19,393 nt of DNA from positions 1 to 19,393 of the forward strand of contig USAT01000030.1 in the NCBI GenBank assembly GCA_900552725.1, read 5' to 3'. The notes beneath the pieces were generated by a model. The model did not search any database and was not told where the DNA came from. It saw nothing but the letters and a program-made list of their open reading frames with translations. The first letter of the stretch is position 1; the number at the start of each line of letters is the position of its first letter. This document shows, one piece after another, positions 8,077 to 15,739 of this stretch. The DNA comes from an uncultured Eubacteriales bacterium (GTDB lineage Bacteria > Bacillota > Clostridia > Oscillospirales > Oscillospiraceae). The translations under genes were made by a program, and so were the position numbers.

Positions 8077-9006
8077 TTATTCCAGCGTAATGCGCGGGTC
8101 GACAGCCTTGTACAGGATGTCGCTGACCAGGTTCATAACGACGATCAGTGTGGCCAGCACAATGGTGGTGCCCATGATCAGCGGATAGTCACGGTTGGTG
8201 ATGCTGTTGACGAACGCGCGGCCGATGCCGGGCACGGCGAAGATCTGCTCCACCACCAGAGAGCCGGTGACGATATAGGCCAGCATGGGGCCGAAGTAGG
8301 TGATCACGGGGATCAGCGCGTTTTTCAGGGCGTGGCCGAAGATGATGTGACTGCCGGAGACGCCCTTGGCCTTTGCGGTACGGATGTAATCCTGGCCCAG
8401 GACGTCCAGCATGGACGAGCGGGTCAGTCGCGTGGTATGTGCCAGCGGGTACAGGGCCAGCGTGATGATGGGCAATACAAGTCCGCCTGCCGCCTCACCG
8501 TTGGCTGGGAACAAGGCCAGCTTCACCGAGAACAGCACCAATAGCAGTGAGCCCATGATGAACGAGGGCATGGAGATGAATGCCGTGGTGATCACCATGA
8601 TGGCCTTATCGATGAATTTGTTGCGCCGCAGCGCCGCGACGGAGCCCAGCACCACGCCGATGCCCAGTGCGGAGAAGGCGGCAATGACGCCCAGCTTGGC
8701 CGAGACCTTCATACCGTCGCTGATGATGTCGATGACCTGGCGGCCGCGCTGCTTCAGGGACGGGCCGAAGTCCAGCTTCGTTACAATATCCTTCAGGTAG
8801 GTAAAGTACTGGGTCATGACCGGCTTATCCAGGCCGTACTTGGCTTCCAGCGCTGCCTGTGCGGCCTCGGAGATCGCTTTTTCGCCCAGAAACGGGCCGC
8901 CGGGCACGATGCGGGTGACGAAGAACGTCACCGTCACGACAACCCAGACCGTCACGATCGCCAGTCCGATGCGCTTGAGAATGTAAAGCAATGTCTTTGA
9001 ATTCAT
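8077..9006 (-). CDS. oppB: Oligopeptide ABC transporter permease OppB
   Basis: The protein has 309 residues, the usual OppB/DppB length. It starts at ATG 9006 with AGGAAG about ten bases upstream. It opens with ILKRIGLAIVTVWVVVTVTF, the standard first membrane helix, followed by the extracytoplasmic P-G-GPF region and five more helices. The EAA loop reads YIRTAKAKGVSGSHII, and the C-terminal VNSITNRDYPLIMGTTI segment is the family hallmark. It is the first gene of the operon and pairs with OppC to form the peptide channel. The operon has the common order B-C-D-F-A. Confidence 0.93.
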   Translation of the reverse strand: MNSKTLLYILKRIGLAIVTVWVVVTVTFFVTRIVPGGPFLGEKAISEAAQAALEAKYGLDKPVMTQYFTYLKDIVTKLDFGPSLKQRGRQVIDIISDGMKVSAKLGVIAAFSALGIGVVLGSVAALRRNKFIDKAIMVITTAFISMPSFIMGSLLLVLFSVKLALFPANGEAAGGLVLPIITLALYPLAHTTRLTRSSMLDVLGQDYIRTAKAKGVSGSHIIFGHALKNALIPVITYFGPMLAYIVTGSLVVEQIFAVPGIGRAFVNSITNRDYPLIMGTTIVLATLIVVMNLVSDILYKAVDPRITLE

Positions 9007-9144
9007 TCCTACATCTTCCTATCGTTCTTATTTTGGTGAGACTGCCCCTCGTTCCTTTTCAAGGAACGAAAAGGGAGTACTCCCTTTTGACCGCGGTGTC
9101 TCCCTCTGTGGCCGCGGCCCGCTTTTGATGTGACTTGTCTTTCA
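9007..9144 (-). promoter_or_regulatory. Hairpin-rich 5' leader of the opp operon
   Basis: This is the likely untranslated leader between the opp promoter and oppB. It holds an 8-bp stem with a 3-base loop (9050-9057 with 9061-9068), directly followed by a perfect 20-bp palindrome (9069-9088, AAAAGGGAGT and its complement), then CCGCGG at 9091-9096 and again inside the palindrome GGCCGCGGCC at 9110-9119. Read on the minus strand, the 9069-9088 hairpin ends in CTTTTC and could work as an attenuator. The same palindromes could be protein operators. No T-box or known riboswitch pattern is recognised. Confidence 0.45.
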
Positions 9145-9173
9145 ATTATATCAGATTCTCTTCTGATGTTCAA
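9145..9173 (-). promoter_or_regulatory. Promoter of the opp operon
   Basis: On the minus strand TTGAAC (9168-9173) and a perfect TATAAT (9145-9150) are separated by 17 bases, a near-consensus housekeeping promoter. Transcription would start near 9138, leaving a leader of about 130 bases before oppB. Confidence 0.7.
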
Positions 9174-9376
9174 GAAGAAAAAATGATTTCACCCCCTCTT
9201 TTCTGCCTTTTTGACCAAAATGTAGTGGATAAACGCCCTTCCTTTTCTTACTTTTTGCACAACATGTCTATTGACGCGGAATTTTCCTTAAAAATTTGTC
9301 CGCCCAAAGAGGACATATATCCTTGCGGCAAATCAACACTTCAGTTTCGTAAAGTGAAACTCCTCGTTTCGTCTCA

Positions 9377-9405
9377 TTGTATCTTTCCTTTTTCTGTGCT
9401 ATACT
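9377..9405 (+). promoter_or_regulatory. Promoter of the AraC-family gene
   Basis: TTGTAT (9377-9382) and TATACT (9400-9405) are separated by 17 bases. They lie about 40 bases before the start codon at 9446. The A/T-rich stretch 9180-9376 between the two divergent promoters shows no gene. Confidence 0.6.
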
Positions 9406-9445
9406 TTTACCGTATCATACCAACTCTGTCAAAAGGAGGCTGCTT

Positions 9446-10681
9446 ATGGCTGACAGAAGCGGCAAGGCGCTGCCGATACAGGCGCTGTACTGCTCGCAGG
9501 CGGATTACAGCCAGATCTGCCGGGTGGCGGTGGAGACCATCGACTCGCCCGCTACGCCCCTGATCCACCAGATGTCACGGTTCTGGCTGTTTACCGGCGG
9601 ACGGGGCACCGTGGTCTTGCAGGACCGGCAGTATGAGGTGGGGCCGGGGTCGCTGGTGTCGGTGCTGCCGTGGCAGATATCCGACGTTCCGGTGGTAGAG
9701 GAGCCGCTGCAGTACTATCTGCTGACATACTATTTTGACAATGTGAACATGGCCGTGAAGGCCCTGGGCCAGGCCGGGCGCACGCCGCTGCGATTGATGG
9801 AGGACATGGCTGCCGCCCCGGTGGTGCAGTGCACGCCCCGTGAGACGGAGGAGCTGCGGCAGCTTCTGGAGCGGCTGCGGCAGGAGACCGACCGTCCGGA
9901 GGGCGATCCTCTGGGAGAACTGTACGTTGCCAACAAGCTGGCGGAGGTGGTGATCACCTTCCTGCGGCTGGGGCAGAAGCGGGGAAAGCCGGCCCGGAAG
10001 GCCATCGAAAAAAGCGATATCCTCCACTATATGTACACCCATCTGGGGGAGAAGCTGACGCTGGCACAGCTGAGCCGTCAATTCTTCCTCAGCGAGTCCG
10101 CCATCAGCGCCTACATTACCCAGACCACGGGACTGTCCTTCTTCGACCTGCTGGGAGAGATGCGCATCGGCAAATCCATCAGCTTTCTGCTGTATACCGA
10201 CCTGACCATGGAGCAGCTGGCGGAGATCCTGGGCTTTGTGGACAGCTCCCATATCAGCAAGGTGTTCTCCGCCCGGCTGGGCATGAAGGCCAGCCAGTTC
10301 CGGGAGGTGTACCGCCGGGTAGGCGGCCTGTGCGGCATCCAGGATGACCCCACCGCCTATGAGGTGGTGTCGTACCTGTATCACAACTACACCCGCGACC
10401 TGCTGCCCCAGCATACGGCAGCCCGGTTCGGCCTGTCGGTAAAGGAGCTGAACACCCTGCTTCTGTATCAGGTGGAGAAGGACTTTACCGATTTTCTCAA
10501 CTTCCTGCGGATCAACCGGGCGTGTACGCTGCTGAAGACCACGGACAAGAGCGTTACCGATATCGCCTTCGAGGTGGGATACAACACCGTTAAGACCTTC
10601 AGCCGCAATTTCCTCAAGTTCCGTGGGATGTCCCCCGGCGCCTTCCGGCAGGAGGTAGCCCTGCAGGAAAACGCTTTATAA
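9446..10681 (+). CDS. AraC-family regulator with two AraC DNA-binding domains
   Basis: The protein has 411 residues from ATG 9446, chosen for its AAAGGAGGC site. An upstream in-frame start at 9377 would add 23 residues overlapping the promoter. Residues about 35-100 form a cupin-like AraC_binding domain (FWLFTGGRGTVVLQ, then YEVGPGSLVSVLP). Residues 190-290 are a first AraC HTH pair (LTLAQLSRQFFLSESAISAY, then TMEQLAEILGF-x-DSSHISKVF). Residues about 303-403 are a second one (FGLSVKELNTLL, then SVTDIAFEVGYNTVKTFSRNF and the KFRGMSPGAFR ending). The usual protein has only one. The second copy keeps the classic C-terminal signature better than the first. The gene is divergent from opp, which it may regulate in response to a ligand bound by the cupin domain. 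Confidence 0.88.
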   Translation: MADRSGKALPIQALYCSQADYSQICRVAVETIDSPATPLIHQMSRFWLFTGGRGTVVLQDRQYEVGPGSLVSVLPWQISDVPVVEEPLQYYLLTYYFDNVNMAVKALGQAGRTPLRLMEDMAAAPVVQCTPRETEELRQLLERLRQETDRPEGDPLGELYVANKLAEVVITFLRLGQKRGKPARKAIEKSDILHYMYTHLGEKLTLAQLSRQFFLSESAISAYITQTTGLSFFDLLGEMRIGKSISFLLYTDLTMEQLAEILGFVDSSHISKVFSARLGMKASQFREVYRRVGGLCGIQDDPTAYEVVSYLYHNYTRDLLPQHTAARFGLSVKELNTLLLYQVEKDFTDFLNFLRINRACTLLKTTDKSVTDIAFEVGYNTVKTFSRNFLKFRGMSPGAFRQEVALQENAL

Positions 10682-10693
10682 ATAAGTATAAAA

Positions 10694-10720
10694 GAATTGG
10701 GGCGCACTGCGTCCCAATTC
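10694..10720. terminator. Bidirectional terminator between convergent genes
   Basis: The stem GAATTGGG(G)CG with its complement (10694-10703 with about 10709-10720, one G-T pair) has a 5-base loop. It is followed by TTTTCT on the plus strand and preceded by AAAA, giving a T-run on the minus strand. It lies between the stops of the AraC gene and the TIGR00300 gene and can serve both. Confidence 0.8.
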
Positions 10721-10727
10721 TTTTCTG

Positions 10728-11831
10728 TTATTGCGGATAAACACCCAAATCACGGGCGACCTTGGTGATGAAGTCCTGTACGTTGGTGACCATGGTGGTG
10801 GCGCTGAGGCTGCCGCGGTCCAGCAGCTTGTTGACCACGAACTCGTCGGCGTCCACGGCATAGAGGTAAACAGGGCGCACCGAGCCGTCCGGCATCACGC
10901 GGAAGGAGGGCGTCATGTTGCCGGCGGCGATGGTATGCAGCATGGTGGCCAGGCAGATCACCGTGGTGGCGCCCCGCACCAGCTCACGCATGGCGGAAGC
11001 ACCCTCGTATACGTCGGCGTACACCTCGGGCAGGGGGCCGTCATCACGGATGGAGCCGGTCAGCACAAAGGGGACGTTGTGCCTGACGCAGCCGTACATG
11101 ATGCCGTTGTCGATGTGGTGATCCGCGATGAACTGGGGAATGGAGCCGCTGCGGCGCACCTTGTTCAGCACGTCCAGATGGTGGTAGTGTCCGTTGGGCT
11201 GGCTGCGCTGGGTGTAGATATCCTGGCCCAGGGCCGTGTGGAGATAGGCCGCCTCCAGATCGTGGGTACCCAGGGCGTTGCCCGCCAGCAGGCCGTGGCA
11301 GTAGCCGTTGGCGATCATGGCCTCCATGGCGGCGCGGGCCCCGGCGTCAAAGGCGAAGGCCGGGCCCATGACCCAGATGATGCGGCCATGCTCCCGCTCG
11401 TGGCGCAGCAGCGCCGCCAGATCGTCGTAGTCCTTGGCATAGGAGGTCTCGCGGCTGCGGCCCTGGCGGAACACGAACTGGTCGTCGTTGGTGCTCTCCT
11501 CCGTCACGAAGCCGGTGCTGTGCAGATAGATACCCTCCTCGCCCCGCTCGGTACGGCCCAGCAGCACCCGGTCGCCCGCCCTGACGTTGCGGGCCTCCAC
11601 GGTGTCCAGGCGGCCGTCGGGACGCAGGACGATACAGGCGTCCATGCGGCTCTCCTCCGCCAGGCGCCACTGGCCGTCGATCTTGCAGTACTCCGGGTAC
11701 ATGGAGGTGCTGTGGAAATCGTCGGGCACCACGCCGTCGCGCTCCGCTGCCTGCCACCGGGCGTCCGGCGCGGCGGTAAAACGGGGCTGGGTAAAATCGG
11801 GATGATGATATTCCGGTAACGTAAAAGCCAT
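10728..11831 (-). CDS. TIGR00300 (LOR/SDH) family protein, probable ornithine cyclodeaminase type
   Basis: The protein has 367 residues from ATG 11831, preceded by AGGAGAGAGAGGAG. A TTG at 11867 would overlap arcA and is less likely. Family landmarks are clear: DDFHSTSMYPEY at about 35, MDACIV, the VMGPAF nucleotide-binding-like stretch, LLAGNALGTHDLE, HYHHLDVLNKVRRSGSI, GIMYGCVRHNVPFVLTGSIR followed by DDGPLPEV, LATMLHTIAAGN and LLDRGS. Archaeal members, and the C-terminal half of cyanobacterial ArgZ/AgrE, convert ornithine to proline with NAD. The N-terminal region of about 30-60 residues that the family usually has is reduced. It lies 28 bases after arcA on the same strand, so a joint role in arginine breakdown is likely. 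The exact reaction is inference. Confidence 0.82.
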   Translation of the reverse strand: MAFTLPEYHHPDFTQPRFTAAPDARWQAAERDGVVPDDFHSTSMYPEYCKIDGQWRLAEESRMDACIVLRPDGRLDTVEARNVRAGDRVLLGRTERGEEGIYLHSTGFVTEESTNDDQFVFRQGRSRETSYAKDYDDLAALLRHEREHGRIIWVMGPAFAFDAGARAAMEAMIANGYCHGLLAGNALGTHDLEAAYLHTALGQDIYTQRSQPNGHYHHLDVLNKVRRSGSIPQFIADHHIDNGIMYGCVRHNVPFVLTGSIRDDGPLPEVYADVYEGASAMRELVRGATTVICLATMLHTIAAGNMTPSFRVMPDGSVRPVYLYAVDADEFVVNKLLDRGSLSATTMVTNVQDFITKVARDLGVYPQ

Positions 11832-11859
11832 AGGTTCTCCTCTCTCTCCTCCTGAACGC

Positions 11860-13086
11860 TCAGTCAACGGCGGCCCGGCGCAGGGGCATGCTCATGCAGC
11901 GGGGGCCGCCCCGTCCCCGGGACAACTCGGAGCTGGGCATCTCGAACACTTCGATGCCGTTGTCCCGGAAAATGGCGTTGGTCACATAGTTGCGGTCGTA
12001 CACCACCACCTTGCCGGGGGCGATGCACAGGGTGTTGGAGCCGTCGTTCCACTGCTCCCGCTCGGAGGCCACGCGGTCGCCGCCGCCGCAGCGGATCAGC
12101 TTCACATGGGACAGCGCCAGCGCGTCGGATAAGATCTCCTCCAGCGTGCCGCTGCGTTCCTCCACCTGAAGGCGCTCCCCCTGGCCGGGGGTGATGCGGT
12201 AGACCCGCAGGCTCTCCAGAATCTCCGGATGGACGGTGAACACGTCACGATCCACCTGGGTCAGCACTGTGTCCAAGTGCATGAAGGCCCGCACCTCGGG
12301 AATATCCAGCGCCAGAATGGTGCGGATCTGCGCCGTCTCATCCCGGAAGATGTTCCGGGCCAGCACCTCGATGGCCTCCGGCGTGGTGCGCTGAGACATG
12401 CCCACCGCCAGCACCTGGGGCGAGAGATTCAGCACGTCGCCGCCCTCGATGCTGAAGGGATCCTCCCGGCGGTAGTAAAAGGGCACCTGGCCCGCGTAGT
12501 CGGGGTGGTATTTCAGAATATACTGGCCGTAGATGGTCTCACGGCGCCGTGTGGGGGAATACATGGCGTTGAGGCTGACACCATGGCCGATGCAGGCAAA
12601 GGGATCCCGCGTGAAATAGAGGTTCGGGATAGGATCCAGCACGAACCGGTGACTGCCCCGGGTCAGGGACACCAGTGCGCCCCGCTGGCCCTCCGGCAAA
12701 AATTCCTCCACACTGACGCCGGTCATGGTGCGGCGCACCAGCTCCCGGTCGTCCAGCGCCGCCAGATACTCGTAAAGGGCGGGCTGATAGTGACGGGCGA
12801 TGCGGCCGCCCTCGTCGATAAACTGGCGGATGAAGCGGCGGCGCACCTGGGCGTCCACCGCCAGGGTCTGGGCCATCAGCTCCTCCAGATACAGCACCTC
12901 CGTGCCGTTTTGCCGCAGCAGCGCGGCAAAGGCGTCATGCTCCTGCTGTGCCGCCTTCAGATAGGGGATGTCGTCAAACAGCAGCCGTTCCAGCTCGCCG
13001 GGAACCAACTGCTCCAGCTCTGCGCCGGGCCGGTGCAGCAGCACCTGCTCCAGCGTGCCGATCTCGCTTCTGACTTGGATGGGCAT
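11860..13086 (-). CDS. arcA: Arginine deiminase
   Basis: The protein has 408 residues, the normal length, from ATG 13086 with AAGGAGGTCGCC upstream. Arginine deiminase hydrolyses arginine to citrulline and ammonia in the cytoplasm. Landmarks include SEIGTLEQVLLHRPGAELE at the N-terminus, an FTRDPFACIGHGVSLNAM segment (substrate Asp), the IEGGDVLNLS motif, FMHLDTVLTQVD with the catalytic His and Asp, RCGGGD, a DGSNTLCIAPG segment, and the catalytic Cys near residue 397 in GGPRCMSMPLRR. The helical insertion after residue 60 marks it as a deiminase rather than an amidinotransferase. No arcB or arcC lies in this window. The next gene is a TIGR00300 protein, and the two probably form one transcript. 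Confidence 0.95.
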   Translation of the reverse strand: MPIQVRSEIGTLEQVLLHRPGAELEQLVPGELERLLFDDIPYLKAAQQEHDAFAALLRQNGTEVLYLEELMAQTLAVDAQVRRRFIRQFIDEGGRIARHYQPALYEYLAALDDRELVRRTMTGVSVEEFLPEGQRGALVSLTRGSHRFVLDPIPNLYFTRDPFACIGHGVSLNAMYSPTRRRETIYGQYILKYHPDYAGQVPFYYRREDPFSIEGGDVLNLSPQVLAVGMSQRTTPEAIEVLARNIFRDETAQIRTILALDIPEVRAFMHLDTVLTQVDRDVFTVHPEILESLRVYRITPGQGERLQVEERSGTLEEILSDALALSHVKLIRCGGGDRVASEREQWNDGSNTLCIAPGKVVVYDRNYVTNAIFRDNGIEVFEMPSSELSRGRGGPRCMSMPLRRAAVD

Positions 13087-13193
13087 GGCGACCTCCTTGT
13101 TTCGTATTTCCTTTTCTATTGTACCGTCTTTCCCGGAGAAATATGGGACACCGGACGGCTTTTCTGTGGTATTTTAACAGGCATATGAAAGCT

Positions 13194-13220
13194 GCCCCGA
13201 CCATTCTGTATGGCCGGGGC
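13194..13220 (-). terminator. Terminator hairpin after the acetyltransferase gene
   Basis: An 11-bp stem with one mismatch (13194-13204 with 13210-13220) has a 5-base loop and is followed on the minus strand by AGCTTTCAT. It lies between the GNAT stop and arcA. A second imperfect hairpin with CGGC/GCCG ends sits at 13240-13261, followed by TTTTT on the plus strand. Confidence 0.55.
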
Positions 13221-13271
13221 GGTAAAATTTTTGCTTTTGCGGCGGGGGCCATGCCCTGCCGTTTTTGCTTT

Positions 13272-13778
13272 TTATAGGACTTTTGCCATATAAAACTCAT
13301 CCACGAAGGTACCGGCGACAAGCATGGATTTTTCCCGGATGCCTTCAATGGCAAAGCCGTTTTTTTCGTACAGTCTTTTTGCGGCATGGTTACGACATTC
13401 CACGGTTAGCTCCAGACGGGTGATATGATTTTCATTCGCCCATAGATCCAGATGCTGGAAAAAGGCAGTTCCGATACCTTGGCCTCTGTATTCCGTTAAG
13501 ATGCCGGTCACAATATAGGCCGTGTGAAAATTTCTCTTGAATTTTCCTCTCTCGGCCCGGATGTAACCGACCATTTTGCCATTCTCTTCTGCCACCTGCA
13601 AAAAATCAAAGCCCTGAATGACATTGGCTTCAATATCGGATGCCAATTCCTGAACCGACGTTTTTTCTTTCCGTTCATCCGGTTCGTACATCATATAATC
13701 TGTTTCGGTATCCAACCGATTCAGCAGCGCCCAAAAATCCTCGACTCTGCTGAGATCCAATTTGCTGTAAATGATCAT
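13272..13778 (-). CDS. GNAT-family N-acetyltransferase
   Basis: The protein has 168 residues from ATG 13778, with GAGG eight bases upstream. A TTG four codons earlier is less likely. The acetyl-CoA binding motif A is clear (GILTEYRGQGIGTAFFQHL at about 92-110), preceded by the beta-strand VGYIRAERG. It is followed by motif B, ELTVECRNHAAKRLYEKNGF (123-142), which is typical of RimI/PhnO-like acetyltransferases. The substrate is unknown. Base composition is clearly lower in GC than its neighbours, which suggests later acquisition. It lies 31 bases after the ttcA-like gene and may be co-transcribed. Confidence 0.85.
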   Translation of the reverse strand: MIIYSKLDLSRVEDFWALLNRLDTETDYMMYEPDERKEKTSVQELASDIEANVIQGFDFLQVAEENGKMVGYIRAERGKFKRNFHTAYIVTGILTEYRGQGIGTAFFQHLDLWANENHITRLELTVECRNHAAKRLYEKNGFAIEGIREKSMLVAGTFVDEFYMAKVL

Positions 13779-13809
13779 ATTCAACCTCAAAACTCCCTGG
13801 TAAGCCGAT

Positions 13810-14535
13810 TTACTTCTCCGTCTGCTCCAGATTCCACCCGTACAGGGGATATCTTTGCAGACTGCCGAAGAGCTTCTGCTTCAGGTCGGGATATCGCTCC
13901 TCCAGTGACGCGATCAGCTCCTTCACCTCCTGGCGGCGGCTGTGGCCGTCCATGGGGCAGGGATTGTGGACGATGGGCAGATTCTCCCGCAGGGCCACGC
14001 GGCGGATGTCATCCTCGTGGCAGTACAGCAGCGGGCGGATTTGGGTCACGCCGGTGCGGTCCAGAAACGTCACCGGCTGGAAGCAGCCGATGCGGCCCTC
14101 GAACAGCAAATTCATCAGCAACGTCTCCACCGCGTCGTCATAGTGGTGGCCCAGGGCGATCTTGCGGATGCCCTTTTCCGTCAGGGCGGTGTTCAGGCTG
14201 CCCCGCCGCAGTTTGGCGCACAGGGAGCAGGGATTCTTCTCCTTCCGCTCCTCGAAGATGATCTGGTACACCGGTACCTGGATGCGGGTGTAGGGCACCT
14301 CCAGCCTTTCGCACAGCGCCGCCACGCCGGAGAAGTCCATGCCCGGCATGCCCATCTCCATGGTGATGGCCTCCACCGTGAAGGGGATGGGGTAGAATTT
14401 TTGCAGCCGGGCCAGGGATACCAGCGTCAGCAGGCTGTCCTTTCCGCCGCTGACGCCCACGGCGATGCGGTCGCCGGGTTCGATCATATGATAGTCCTCC
14501 ACGCACCGGCGGACAAGCCCCAGAATATGCTGCAT
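13810..14535 (-). CDS. TtcA-family tRNA 2-thiocytidine biosynthesis protein
   Basis: The protein has 241 residues from ATG 14535 with a strong GGAGGTG site. A TTG five codons earlier overlaps that site and is rejected. The PP-loop ATPase motif SGGKDS is at 29-34. CSLC at 103-106, followed by AKLRRG, and Cys193 in NPCPMDG supply the three cysteines that hold an iron-sulfur cluster in TtcA. GHHYDDAVETLLMNLLFEG (129-147) is the family's second ATP-binding segment. TtcA thiolates cytidine 32 of some tRNAs. The protein is somewhat shorter than E. coli TtcA (about 310), as is usual for Firmicute members. It is divergent from rplM. Confidence 0.85.
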   Translation of the reverse strand: MQHILGLVRRCVEDYHMIEPGDRIAVGVSGGKDSLLTLVSLARLQKFYPIPFTVEAITMEMGMPGMDFSGVAALCERLEVPYTRIQVPVYQIIFEERKEKNPCSLCAKLRRGSLNTALTEKGIRKIALGHHYDDAVETLLMNLLFEGRIGCFQPVTFLDRTGVTQIRPLLYCHEDDIRRVALRENLPIVHNPCPMDGHSRRQEVKELIASLEERYPDLKQKLFGSLQRYPLYGWNLEQTEK

Positions 14536-14637
14536 GGCGTACACCTCCAAAAGTAAAATTGCAAAACTTGAAAATAAGAGATATCAAGAGAAAACGGGAG
14601 AGAACGCAAGATGTTTTTATCGTAAATCAAATTGCTG

Positions 14638-14666
14638 TTGACAATCCGTCCCCGCTATGCTATAAA
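14638..14666 (+). promoter_or_regulatory. Promoter of rplM-rpsI
   Basis: A perfect TTGACA (14638-14643) and TATAAA (14661-14666) are separated by 17 bases. This strong promoter suits a ribosomal protein operon. Transcription should start near 14672. Confidence 0.8.
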
Positions 14667-14669
14667 TAT

Positions 14670-14762
14670 CCTTGCGCGTTTGGCGCGTTTCCTTACGATT
14701 TTAGCAAGGGAACACGAAAAAGTAAAGCAAAATACATTATAATAAATTTGGAGGAAAACACC
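14670..14762 (+). ncRNA. Possible L13 leader of rplM
   Basis: The leader of about 90 bases has an outer helix CCTTGC (14670-14675) with GCAAGG (14704-14709) and an inner GCGC-rich hairpin around 14675-14687. In Firmicutes, L13 commonly binds such a leader and represses its own operon. The pairing is seen; assignment to the L13 leader family is inference. GGAGG just before 14763 is the ribosome binding site. Confidence 0.45.
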
Positions 14763-15188
14763 ATGTCCACTTTTATGGCAAACAAGGCCAACATCGAGCG
14801 CAAGTGGTACGTCGTTGACGCCGCCGGCAAGCCTCTGGGCAAGACCGCCGTCGTCGTGGCCGACCTGCTGCGCGGCAAGGGCAAAGTCACCTATACCCCC
14901 CACGCTGACTGCGGCGATAACGTCATCGTCATCAACGCCGGCAAGGCGGTTCTGACCGGCAACAAGCTGGAGCAGAAGTACTATCGCACCCACTCCGGTT
15001 GGATCGGCGGTCTGAAGGAGACCAAGTACCGCATCCTGATGCAGGACAAGCCCGAGCTGGCCATGCGCGTGGCCGTCCGCGGCATGATGCCCCGCAACAC
15101 CGTTACCAAGGACTCCCTGAAGCGCCTGCACATCTATGCTGGCGACACCCACGAGCATCAGGCACAGAAGCCCGAGCTGGTCAAGTAA
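14763..15188 (+). CDS. rplM: 50S ribosomal protein L13
   Basis: The protein has 141 residues, standard for bacterial L13. ATG 14763 follows TTGGAGGAAAAC; in-frame sequence upstream belongs to the leader. Family landmarks: KANIERKWYVVDAAGKPLG at the N-terminus, GDNVIVINAGKAVLTGNK, the YRTHSGWIGGLKE stretch, and AVRGMMPRNTVTKDSLKRL followed by HIYAGDTHEHQAQ at the end. L13 is an early 50S assembly protein. It is paired with rpsI 19 bases downstream, the usual arrangement, so the two proteins are made together. Confidence 0.98.
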   Translation: MSTFMANKANIERKWYVVDAAGKPLGKTAVVVADLLRGKGKVTYTPHADCGDNVIVINAGKAVLTGNKLEQKYYRTHSGWIGGLKETKYRILMQDKPELAMRVAVRGMMPRNTVTKDSLKRLHIYAGDTHEHQAQKPELVK

Positions 15189-15207
15189 TTGAAGGAGGAA
15201 ACGAAGA

Positions 15208-15612
15208 ATGTATCAGTCCAAGAATCCCTACAAGTACGGCACCGGCCGCCGCAAGTCCTCCGTTGCCCGCGTGCATCTGTTTGAGAACGGTTCCGGCAAT
15301 ATCACCATCAACGGCCGCGACATCGACGAGTACTTCGGTCTGGAGACCCTGAAGATGGTCGTCCGTCAGCCCCTGTCCGCCACCGATACTCTGGGCAAGG
15401 TGGACATCGTTGCTACCGTGGAAGGCGGCGGCGTTTCCGGCCAGGCCGGTGCCCTGCGTCACGGCATCAGCCGCGCTCTGCTGCTGGTGAACCCCGAGTA
15501 CCGCGCCGTCCTGAAGAAGGCCGGTTTCCTGACCCGCGATCCTCGTATGAAGGAGCGTAAGAAGTACGGCCTCAAAGCCGCTCGTCGCGCACCGCAGTTC
15601 AGCAAGCGCTGA
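15208..15612 (+). CDS. rpsI: 30S ribosomal protein S9
   Basis: The protein has 134 residues from ATG 15208 with a GAAGGAGGAAAC site. Landmarks include [15 protein letters not shown] near the start, [40 protein letters not shown], and the basic tail RRAPQFSKR that reaches into the ribosomal P site. It is the last gene of the rplM operon. Its 3' end abuts an accessory region; 3' ends of ribosomal protein genes are known insertion points for integrative elements, so the last codons may form part of an attachment site. That point is inference. Confidence 0.98.
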   Translation: MYQSKNPYKYGTGRRKSSVARVHLFENGSGNITINGRDIDEYFGLETLKMVVRQPLSATDTLGKVDIVATVEGGGVSGQAGALRHGISRALLLVNPEYRAVLKKAGFLTRDPRMKERKKYGLKAARRAPQFSKR

Positions 15613-15642
15613 GAAATCTGGATTTCACAACAAAATCGAATG

Positions 15643-15677
15643 GAAAACGCCAGAAACGAGAAGTTTCTGGCGTTTTC
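15643..15677 (+). terminator. Terminator of rplM-rpsI
   Basis: A perfect 15-bp stem (15643-15657 with 15663-15677) has a 5-base loop and ends in GTTTTCTTG. It begins 30 bases after the rpsI stop. Confidence 0.88.
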
Positions 15678-15739
15678 TTGCATAATTGCGATTTGAATGA
15701 TTTTGGAAGGTTTGGCAAAATCTGGCTGAACCAGACCCA

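Noticed and set aside
4998..8188. Several plus-strand open frames of 300 or so codons opposite oppF, oppD and oppC
   Set aside because: They have the same antisense G/H/Q-rich composition; the real genes on the other strand are unambiguous.
9007..9144. T-box or amino-acid riboswitch upstream of oppB
   Set aside because: No T-box motif or known aptamer pattern is visible; only simple hairpins are present.
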